NCBI GenBank assembly: GCA_964019055.1
Contig: OZ025207.1
Coordinates: 12,118,090-12,182,089, forward strand
Origin: Anthopleura xanthogrammica
Lineage: Eukaryota; Cnidaria; Anthozoa; Actiniaria; Actiniidae
Direction of reading: 5' to 3'
DNA length: 64,000 nt
Shown: positions 36,501-48,500 of the stretch, piece after piece
How positions within the stretch are numbered: the first letter of the stretch is position 1
How the letters are laid out: every line of letters starts with the position of its first letter
Notes under the pieces: generated by a model
What the model was told of the DNA's origin: nothing
Databases searched by the model: none
What the model saw: only the letters and a program-made list of their open reading frames with translations
Position numbers and translations under genes: made by a program

Positions 36501-39500
36501 GACCACATTTTGAATATATTTCCCCGTTTGAACAACGCATTTTATTCAAATTTCAAAATAATTATTTTCAAATCTTGATAGGAATAAAGATAGGAATGGG
36601 TTTGACCAGTTCACGAATTGGTCCTCCTGTGTAATAGCGCGTGAAGGCCTGGAAACGATTAAGGTATCAGTAAGCTGTATTAACTGAAAGTAGTCAGGTA
36701 CGTCTTAGAATTTTCTCATTCCCCATGGCAGTTCCTCGTTGTAGAAGTGTCTTCATCACTGGCTGTAACCGAGGTCTTGGTTTAGAGTTCGTCAAACAAT
36801 TCCTCAACCTCCCAAGTCCTCCAGAATTCTTGTTCGCAACATGCAGATCGTTAGTCGCTGAGAGTGCCAATGAACTGAAGGAACTTGCCTCCAAAAACAA
36901 AAACCTTCACCTCATACAACTAGATGTAGATGATTATGAAGGCATCAAGAAGGTGGCCTCTGAAGTGGGTGAAAAATTGCAAGGCAAGGGGTTGAATTTG
37001 CTATTGAACAACGCTGGGATAATAAGTCGGGAAGTGATTGGAGAAATTACACCAGAAGCGATGATGCGAGTATACAAAACAAATACAGTCTCTCCCCTCA
37101 TGGTGATCCAGGGTTTTCTTCCATACCTGAAAGTCGCAGCTAAGGATCCTGAAGATCATAGTTCACCTAAAGCAGCAATCATTAACGTGACTACTGGCTA
37201 CGCCTCAAGTACCTTCCGTCGCACCCAATGTCCTTATCCCTATACGGCAAGCAAAGCGGCATTAAGTTGCATGACAAGACTAATGGATACTGATTTGGAA
37301 AGCTTTGGAATCGGTGTGTTTGCTTGTGATCCTGGTTGGGTGGCCACTGACATGGGATCAGGCGCTGGAAAGCCGCCATTAACACCCGAGCAATGTATCT
37401 CTGGGTTAATGAAAGCCTTTGGGTCCTTGGATGGAAGCATCACTAAGAAAGGGGCTATAAGATTTGATGGACAAATAACCCCCTGGTAAACTCATGGTAA
37501 ACTTACCAGCTTCTCTCTTGCCACTAAAAATAATCGAATTCAAATAGATTTTTAAATAAAATCTTTAAAAACTTCAAGTTTTAGTTTCATCGCTGGTAAT
37601 AATAAAACCATTAGATATGATTATGAGTTATTGTCTGAGAAGTGCCAAAAAATTTGCACTTAAGTATCTTAAATGGAAATAAGTGTCTGATGTAACACTA
37701 GCTATCTTCAGTTCAGAACATTATATTAGAATAAAACTACTACTTATTGAAATAAAGGGAAATATAAGGATTAGATTGAATTATAAAGTTTTTGCTGTTT
37801 ATGGTCAATGAATGCTTTGTTTACCATAAGACACTACATCCGAATATTAAACGAATTCGTAAAGGCATTAATTAATAGTGTCACGCAGTCTTGTCTAATC
37901 TTTTGTCTTGGATTCGTGAAATCAAAACAAGCTGGTTTTCAGTTTTAATTTCCCTTATACCTGGATTTGCCATGAAAGGATACAAAAAATAGAAGCACAG
38001 ATGGTGAGATGTGTTATCTGTAATCATTGAGCTGCTGTCCTTGACAAAAGGTGCGTTTTATAGCTCTTTTATCTGTAATAAGCAAACGTAGAAAAGGAAC
38101 CTCTGGGTATTTATGCAAACAAAGGTACTTAGATCCAAAACAGCATCACAACTAGAATATTTTTCTGTTCTTTTTAGAAAGCAACTGAGCCGGCTGACGC
38201 TAAATCCACATCTATATTTAACCTTTATAAAAGTGTGCAAGGCTTGCGAGTCTGGAACAATGCGACCTTTGCGTGACATCTTAACTTAATTTCAACGTTA
38301 CGTAACTGAAGTTCAGTATCTCACAAGTCCATCTTACGATTGCTTCTGTTCTAACTGAGGCTTCTTTGTGACTAAAACGAAGCACAAGACAGGACATTTC
38401 AAGAACAAGGGACAGAATAAACTACCTGTAGAGGTTAAGTTCAAATTCAACCGGAGTTAGGAAGCTTTTCAAACTCGACTGCTTGTTATAAGTCGTTATA
38501 GCTTGATGACCACATGGCGCTTGCACGCTGTAGAAGTGTCTTCATCACTGGCTGTAACCGAGGTCTTGGTTTAGAGTTCGTCAAACAATTCCTCGACCTC
38601 CCAAGTCCTCCAGAATTCTTGTTCGCAACATGCAGATCGTTAGTCGGTGAGAGTGCGAATGAACTGAAGGAACTTGCCTCCAAAAACAAAAACATTCACC
38701 TCATACAACTAGATGTTGATGATTATGAAGGCATCAAGATGGTGGCTTCTGAAGTAGGCGAAAAACTACAAGGCAAGGGGTTGAATTTACTACTGAACAA
38801 CGCTGGAATAATGGATAGAGCGACACTAGCAAATATTAAAGCCGAATCAATGATCCAGTTGTATAAAACAAATGTGGTGGGGCCTCTAATGCTGACACAG
38901 ACTTTCTTGCCATTATTAAAGAAAGCAGCTGCTGATCCCAAGATCGACTCGAGCAACGCATTCATCTTGAATATGTCGTCTCATCTAGGGTCCATTGAGA
39001 ACAACACCACTGGGGGACTATACTCTTATCGAGCAAGTAAAGGAGCTTTGAATTCAATTAACAAGTCATTGAGTGTTGATCTGAAGCCTTTTGGAATAGT
39101 GTCTGTTGTTCTACACCCAGGATGGGTACAGACTGACATGGGTGGGCAAGCTGCAGCTGTCACTATAGGCGATAGTGTTTCAGGAATGATGAAGGTTATT
39201 GGATCGTTGGATGAGTCAAAGAGTGGCATGTTTATAGATTATAAAAGAAACAGTATCCCATGGTAAAAAATCGGAGTATATTCATGTATATTGTGGTTCG
39301 TTTGAACATCATGGTTCAGTTAACCCATCGATAGTTGATCAACTTAAATAGATCTTGTATAACTGAGTTTTCTTTTGCGTCGTCACGCGCGACGAGCCTC
39401 GGTGTGAACACAGCGTCACACGGGTGGCCATGGTGCGATCTATTTTTTGCGACGTTGCATGAAAGATTGCATCGTGAGTCTTCACCTTAAGTAGTTATTA

Positions 39501-42500
39501 TTATTTTTTTTCCCGATATCAATTATTGTCATGTGACTTTGTTTCAATAAAATATATAGATAAATACCGATTTGTGGGGGAAAAAAATATCAAATTTTGT
39601 TGAACCCTGAAATAACCTCTGACGGCTGACTTAAGTCAGGGCACGGTTAACTCGCAGATCGCAGTGGAATTTAGCTTATTAGGGTTTGTGGTTGAGGAAA
39701 ACCAGAAAACCCAGAGGGACCGCGAGCAGGGGGGGGGGGGGGGGAGTCAGGTGCTACATCTCTATCATATTCCTCGTCCGCGATCCATGATACGAAACAT
39801 ATATGACAGTGATTTGAAGGGCGCCTAACTATGATAGCTATGATACTAACCACGTCAATGTCATCCAGTTTAACAGCTTCCCATAAGTCCCAATAATCAT
39901 CCTCTGTCGCTAGATCAGGCTGGCATTCCTGATGATAGAAAACAAAAGCACAAAACGTGAGTCAAATATCAGGGACTAGTGATAAGCATGGTTTTGCTCC
40001 AATGACTTATAGCCAAACAAACGCGCGTATCTTTCATAAGACATAAATTAAAATAGCCTTTATTTTGCTTACGAATGACGCAATAGAAATTGCGCACGAG
40101 TGCATTGCGCCACTCCCCCGAACAACTAGAACGCGAGATTTACACCAGTTATTTTATAAAAAAGTCTTTCAACGCAAAACTACCGCACACAAGACAAATC
40201 ATTCAAGGCACCCAGGATATGAACACATGGTATATGTAAGCATATTATAGGTGCAATAATGCTTTTGTGTCTCGCTCAGTTATGTTATCCAACTGATTTT
40301 CTAATGAAATAGCGCGCGCGCAAATACTCGCACTAGGATACGGGGCAAATTTAACGCCCGCGCAAGTACTGGTGTTTCTTCTGAGATCTGTGAGCATTCC
40401 TGACAGAACGATGAGGCATGCATGTCGGATGACTTAAGAAACTTAATTTGTATTTGCCTCGTATTATTAGCGGAATGGAAAAACTTAAATCCAGCTACAA
40501 TTTGAAAAAGAAAAGGTTGCGATACAATACATTTCCTTCCCAGTAAAAGCGCGAAAATACGAGCAACAAAATCGTGCAACTTGTCGCGCAGCATTCTTGC
40601 GTTGCAAGTTGCAGAGTGAATGTTGCTCGTATTACCACCTCGTTGCAGAAGTAGAAGCTCTTTCAACTTTCAGCAACAAAGAAAATTTGTTGCGCGCGGG
40701 GTGGTAATGCAAGCAACATTCACTCTACAACTTCCAACGCAATAATGCTGCACGGTTTCGTTGCTCGTATTTCCGCGCCTTAAAAAACATTAAACACAGA
40801 TGACCCCAATTAATCTAATACCTTATGTAGATCAGCAGAGGGTTTATCAAGTTGAGTCTTTTCATTAGTATTGGCTTCATTACTTGTTTCACTTGTTGTA
40901 TTGTTAACATCACCCGCAATGACTTGGGTCGACACAACATCAGAAGCTTTATCATGTCGAGTGTTTTCACTAGTGTTATTCTCATCTTCAAAATCATTTG
41001 CTGCCGTGACAATACCACCAGAAATGACTTTGGTCACTACCTCTTTCTCTTCATCATCATCGAGCTCGTTCGACCCCTTCATCGTTTCTTGATCTTGAGG
41101 GGTTTCTTGTAACTCTGTTGTCTATTTGAAAAGTACGAAAAAAACCGTGTCTTAATTACAGCGCTTTCCAATCACAAGAGCGAAATCGTACAATTTGCTG
41201 TAGCGACGAAGTTGGCTTTTGTGGAAGTCAATTAAGGCGTTTCCACAATTAGGGTTTCCACTCATCTGGGAAAATAAAATTCCCCGACTTTTCCCGGACC
41301 AAAAACCATTCTTCACTAGCTGACCACACTGTGCACTTATTTTATGAAACATTGTATTTATATGATAGTTCATCCAAAAGAATTCCAAATTCCCTGACTT
41401 TTGGGTAAATTGCAAAAATTCACTGACCAAAATCAAAATTCCCTGACAATTCCCTGACCTTGAAAAAATTCAGAATTGACTGACTTTTCCCTGACCGTGC
41501 ATGGGAACCCTGACAATATTCCATGTGGATGTGCCTTTGTGTTTTCCGACATCGTCATGGAAACACTTTGATTGATGTCCACCAAAACCTTATTTTGTCG
41601 CGACAGCATTTTATTTACGTGTGATTGAGAAGCGCCGTAACTTTGGACTTTCATTTCCCTTTTAATTTGTTTACGGTTATTAACTTACCTTGTCTCTGAT
41701 GTTTATGATCCTTCCTTCAACCTGTAAAGATGAAATTTATAGATGAGACAAATGAGTATTTCATGGAATGTGAAGGGTAATGTGCGCGAGGGATTGCGCT
41801 AATTCCCTATGCCGGACTATGGTAAATCTCACGGGCGGGACGGACATTGCGCGCCGTAACCATGACGATGCTATATGCCTGGTTTAGTAGACTGAGATTC
41901 TCGCGCGCTTTGATTGGTTTAAAGGAAGACATCAATTCCGTGCCGTGTCATTGCGTGTGCCGTGCAGTGCCGGTTAGCGTCATATGAAATCCTCTTTAAT
42001 AAGAGTAGATTGAAGGTAATGCTATAAACTGCAGAACAATAATAAAATGCAAAAGGGCTTGCAAGGTTATGAAGCAGAAAACAGCAGTGAAATATATCAT
42101 TTTGCAATTTTCCCTGTGTCGTATGTGAGTAGAGTTGCTTAATGGTTCTCTCCTGTGCTTCGAGGGGTTTTCTCCGGGTCCTCCGGTTTTCTTCCCTCCG
42201 CAAAAATCAACTCGTAAATTCCAACTCGATCATGGAATGAGGGTCACAGGTTTGTTAGCCACTGGCTATTAAGTTATTAAGTGATACCCTCGTAAAAAAA
42301 GTATTTATGTTTCTAGATTTCGCGCTGATCTCACATTATTCTTATTCTATCGAGGTCGAGGATCGTGAGTGCGCCTTAATGAATAAGTCGTGATTTCTCC
42401 ATTCCGATCTCCTCACCTTGGGATTAACCTTGACGTGATGTTTCTCTGCATCCAGCAGCGAAGCAGGTGAGTCTCCAGAGTGTCTCCTAAAATCATACAT

Positions 42501-45500
42501 CACAACTGGTTAATTAACAACATTTCATTCTTCATATTGAAGAAAGTGCATGTACGAGGGTACACCTTAAAAGTTTCTGGAACAACAGATTTCAATCTTT
42601 TGCAACGAGGTAGTTTTTTAACAAATTAATAGAACAAGCAACAGATGCAACATTAATGCACCAGAAACGATGCATCCACTAGAGAGATTACAAGGTCCTT
42701 TCACCAAGTTCTGACCTTCCATCCTCACAACATTCATTATGATTACGACTTTACGAATGAGAACGTTTCGTTACATTAAATGAATTTATTGTTGCCATAT
42801 CAGTGCTTTCTGAGTGTCAAAAAATTATAATAGCCACAAAATTCTAAGAGAAAAATCTATACATAAAGAAAAGAAGAAAACTTAAAAAAAGCTAGCTACG
42901 AATAGTATACTCATGACTACGATGTTTTACTTACATAACTATACTTTGTCTGTGCTTTGACCTGCAAGACTTCACTCCTTTGATAATATTTATAGCATCG
43001 AAGTGATTCTGGACTATTGTTGGTAGAATTGGACCATCTTCGTCATTTAACTGTCCAAAATAATACAAGTAAGTTATGGATCCACTAACAACATGCAAGT
43101 GACAATAACGTACGACTGAAGATGCATTTCTTACCAGAATTTTCGCTTCGGCAAATACATCGTATCCATCTTTTCCTTTTGCAATATAAGCCTTGGTGCA
43201 CAATTTATAAAGCTATGGAAAAAAGGTGATGGTTGGTGAAAGTTATTAAATATTCATTGTAACATGACGCACACATCGACCATAAGTAAAAATATTTTAC
43301 CCTTTTCAAGTCCAGTTTTTCTTCATCAATAATGACTCTGTCTTTAACTACTCTACTTCCAGGTTGTAATTCAGGATCAAATGCAAACTTCATTCCTGAA
43401 ATCTTTAAATACAAAAGACTTAGTATTATTTATTAGAATCAATAAAATGAGCACTATATAATAACCATGACAACTGTCTCTACATGCAACAGAAGGCACT
43501 TGCCACATAAACTTGTATAATGTATGATGTCATAACATCAATATACCTGAGGAAATCGCCCTTCATGTTTTGGCCACTGGCTGACACCATTCTCCAGAGC
43601 TTTTAAGAGTTGTTCACCTATGATTTACAATAACCATATACATTAATGAGACAGCTTAGCCCGGGGGGGGGGGGGGGGGAGTGGGTGACTCCGGGGGTAA
43701 AGTATCGGGTACGCTCGTCGGAAATTTCCAAAAATACCCCTAAAAGATACCGGAAGTTTTTTCAAAAGGGCGTGGCTTGGTAAATTTTAACCCCTAAGAG
43801 ATACCACAAAAATAATACTATTAAAAAATAAAGGCTTTTGAAATGTTTTTCCTTGAGTAATAATCTGAGTTTACGCAGACATACATATTGCGTTATTATG
43901 CGATGGGCTAGTTCCTTTTTCAACACCCTAAAAGATACCAGAAAGTGCTGATTTGATAAACCTCAAATTTAAGACCCTAAAAGATACCAAATCGCTGATT
44001 TTTACCCCTAAGAGATACGAGGAGCATACCCGATACTTTACCCCCGGAGTCCCCCCCCCCCCCCACGGGCAGCTTAGAAGAGTCTGTTACGTCTACATCA
44101 TACTGTATATCCTAGGAGATCCTATGTGCATGCAACACACTATTTCCATTGCAAGTTTATTTCAGTTATTAAATGACCCTGACATGGGACATTTTGGATG
44201 CATGCCTCTGTATAGATCCCTTGCACAAGACATCTAAGCAGCTCAATTTGGAGGACAAATAAAACAAAAGTATTTCAATCTCCTGAGTATTGGAAACCTT
44301 TTGTTTTGTCCTCTAAATTGAGCTGCATTCTGACATGCTGCAAGGGGTTCTATTATCTAAAAATATGAACTTGATCTTTAAATGTGGATGTAATAAGTCA
44401 AAGCATCAGATGAGAATAATAATAATAATAATTTATTTGAAGTCGATAACGTGGGAAGTGGTTGCCCAATCTTCCGAGCAATGAGGCTCATGTTAAAAAT
44501 GATGAGTAATGATGTGATTACATGTAATATCAGTTTCTACAATTAATGGGACCATCCTTAAATTTCATTATGTACCTGTTAATTCCAATACTACCACAGA
44601 ATCTGGCATAGGAAGTATGGCAACAAGATCCTTCAAACAGATAGAAAACAAGATATTTACAGGCTGATATATCATTATCAATTATATGTGAATGCTCAAG
44701 TTTTTTACAATCTCAAAGCTCCAAAATAAAGTACCTTCTTCTTGAATGCTCCAGGAAGGTGGATTGCATCAGACCGTAGGGTACCAGAATTTAATAATAC
44801 AACATCTACTTTGGTTACATTGCGCATAATGTCAACAATGAAGTTCCCTGCAAGTTCAAGAAAAAGTTAGACAAATACAATGGCACCTGATACATTAGGG
44901 GAGTCCTCATGGACCTTGCCTGGAGTCAACTTAATTATAAAGGGTGTCCTGCACTGTTTGTTTTACAGTAAATAGTGGTACCTCTATTAAACAGATACTT
45001 TCAGGACCTTGCCTGGTGTCTGCTTAACAAAGGGTGTCTGCTGAATAGAGTTTTGTTTTACAGTAAATACAGTGGTACCTCTATTAAGCAGATATCTTCA
45101 GGACCTAGCTTGCCTGTTGTCTGCTTAACAAAGGGTGTCTGCTGAATAGGGGTTTGTTTTACAGTAAATACAGTGGTACCTCTATTAAGCAGACCTTTGG
45201 GACCTTGCCTGGTGTCTACTAATTAATAGAAATTGTCCACTAAATAGACATTCGTTTTACAGTAAATATGGGAGGAAAATTACAGGACTGTGCAACTAGC
45301 TGTTTAATGAAGAGTGTCAACTTTTTGAGGGGACCAGTTAATAGAAGTATCACTGGCTGTTCTATAAAAATATCTCCATTTTTTAGTTGAACTAATGAGA
45401 CATACTCATGCATGTGGTAGATTAATGCAGAATACTTGCCAAGGTTTGTTTCTTTTGTTCGCAAACTTGCAAAGGTGCCATCCAATTCAACTTCAATTTG

Positions 45501-48500
45501 ACCTAGTGTTTCTTCCATACTTTCCTTCATAATATCTAAAAATAAATATTAAATGCGTATTAATCTCATTGCCATAAAATGCAACATTGATAAGCCTTAT
45601 CTCTCTCAGGGGGAGGGGGACGGTGGAATTTGGGGAAGGAGTCTTTAAAAATTCAGGTTCAAATGGGGGGGGGGGGGGGGCAGCACACAAAAGAAATTGA
45701 GTCCCACAGCAATAAACAATAAACAGAATGGAAAACAATGGAGGGACCGCTTTTTTATGCAACAACTGAGGGAGGAGCCAGATTTCTTGTATGAGTTAAA
45801 TCAACTACCCCCTCTCCGATAAATGAATGGTCCCTTCTACTAGTACTTACCCATATACTGGTCAACAATTGTTTTGAGTTCTGGGTGTTCTGGAACATCA
45901 CTAGTAATTTCAATCTTTTCAACTTCAATATCAAAATTATTGTCGTCACTGAAATTGATATTAATTTTGCTTAATTCTCTAAAGTCTGAGCCACTTTTAA
46001 TAATTTTTACACCATTGACGTCTTTCACTTCATAATGGTGGTCATGTCCACCAAGAATGAGGTCAATACCACTGGATAATTCCGCCAGACGAGTGTCGTT
46101 ATGTAATCGCATGTGGGTTAGTGCTATTACTAAATCAGCTCCTTCATCTCTCAGCTGTTTCGATAGTTTGGTACCAAGTTCAACATAATCCTGGAAAATC
46201 ACTTCACTTGGGTCAACTGTTGCCAGGGTAGCAAGCCACTCTTCCTCTACCAGGCCAATACAACCAATCTGAGACATTAACAGGAAAAAAATTAATATGA
46301 AAAATGGATTGCATGTCTTGCATGAGTGCATGAGCTGCTACGGTGCTCTCTCTCTCTCAATTTGTAGTTCAGCATCAGGGTCGTGGATTTGATTCTTGGC
46401 TAAGCCACTATATGAGTTGAGTATATTTTATGTGTTGTTCTCTAGCTTTGGCCATACCACGATTTAAGGGTTTTTCTCCGGGTTCTCCAGTTGTCCTCCC
46501 CCATAAAAATCAAAATGCAGTTGAGTGTTGTGTGTCGTAAAATAGTGAATGTAGTCTGTGGTAGTGTGTCTGGAGCAAACCTTGAAGAAGAGTCCCTTAT
46601 GTGAGTGATGGTTTTCTTAATCCATTTTTTTAGCTGTGAAATAATTATGCCGAAACTTGCCATTTCATTCACTTGGGTCAAACCTGAACCCATATTGGAA
46701 GTTACATTAATGTTTAAAAATTTAGCTTTCCTGAATTACCACTCTCCTGGAAAACTTCCTGAACTGGCTTTTAGTGTGAGAAGTATAGTGCCTGCACTTA
46801 CTTTCTTCCCATTCCATTCAAACATTCTTGTGATTTGTCCCTCAGCTAACTGTCCTTGTGTTGCCTTGTCTATGACATTACTCATTAACCAGGGAAAGTT
46901 GGTTTTATCCTTGACTTCAATTAAGTCGTCAACACCAAAATCTGTAAAATAAATTAAGGGATTAGTTGGTAGTGTAGTTGGTCAAAAAAGGTTGTCATGT
47001 GAAAAAAAGACTTTTAAAAAAAGATCAAAAGAAGTATCACGTGATGATCTGTTTATTTGTTTTAAACAATATAAATTCTGGTTTCAAATTCTTTAATGAG
47101 TACCAATGAACAGAGAATAGTAATTATTAACTCTACTTATACAATGATTGCTGGTATCGAGCATTTAGAGCAAGTGTATTAGGTAACACGTGGCATTTCC
47201 TTTGGTCTAAATAGTTTTTTTTTGGTGGACAACATTAATGACATTGACTGTATATATATAATATCCTAGTTTGGAAAGCATCAAACGTGTATCAAACGTG
47301 ATGTTAGCTTAGTGCATGCCTTGTACCTGCGTACAACATAATAATATACTTTCCTACCCAGGAATAGCTTCAAAATTTTAAAATTATAGGAAAAATTAGC
47401 TAGTGTAGGGGTGCTGCAGGCTTTGCAATAATTTCCAGACAACTTAATAATTGTGCAGGCTGTTGCAAAAAAAATGTTGAATACTACAAGACTTACATAA
47501 TAAATGCTGCTTATATTACCACCCTGTGCGCTACTGCTTAAAATAATATTATGTTAATTCTGCAACTTGCAGCATGACGATGTTGCATGACAAACTGCAC
47601 AATTTTGTTGCATTTTCTACTTCATCATTATAACTTATTGCAATTTTGAGTCACTAATACTGGTTTATAATTGTGGCTAATTGGGCAAATAATTTATATA
47701 CAATTTAAATGTGATTATAGGTCTATAATTTCCACTTACCAAAATCATGATTCCCATACACAGCAACGTTGATATCAAAAGAGTTAAGTACTGGAATCAT
47801 GTGTTTACCCTTGGTGACACTACTCACTATAAGATAACATATATAAAAGATATAAGATATACTAAAAAATGTCCTTGTGCAGAATACAAAATGTTTCATT
47901 CAATCAGTGGGTATATTAAGCCCCGGTTTAGACGTCGAAGTTCATATGTGCTGAATATAATGCAAATTAAGTCAAACAATAGGTTTTGCTCATTTGCATT
48001 AGATTCGGCACATGTGAACTTCGACGTCTAAACCGGGCCTTATTTGCCAAATCAAGTGTGGTTATTATGATTAAATTAAAAACTTAATTAAATAATTAAA
48101 ATACTTCATAATTTCCTCTAGACAAACGCATCCAAAATCACGTACAATAACAATTTAATATATTCTTATGCGTAAATCGTTTATTATCAAGATGATCTGT
48201 AATACTTAGAAAATAAAATTAATTTCCTTTGGCACGACATGTTAAGTCTTATATTGACAGTTTTAAATAATTCATAAGCTTAATCTTCAACGAGCAGAAA
48301 CGTATTATATATCGAATTGAAATAAGGTTTTCTGAAAAGCTATGAACTGCAAAAAGCTAAATTACAATTTTTCTTTTAATATATAGTTGCATTTTGAAAC
48401 AACTTAAGAGTTAAGGTTAAAATATAGAGTTACGTTGAAATATAATGGAAAGCTGATGAGTGATGATCCAGGTGATGAACGTAAGCTTACATGGAAGTGA

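Noticed and set aside
46605..46952. Plus-strand 115-codon frame
   Set aside because: Antisense shadow of the metallophosphatase exon 46802-46941.
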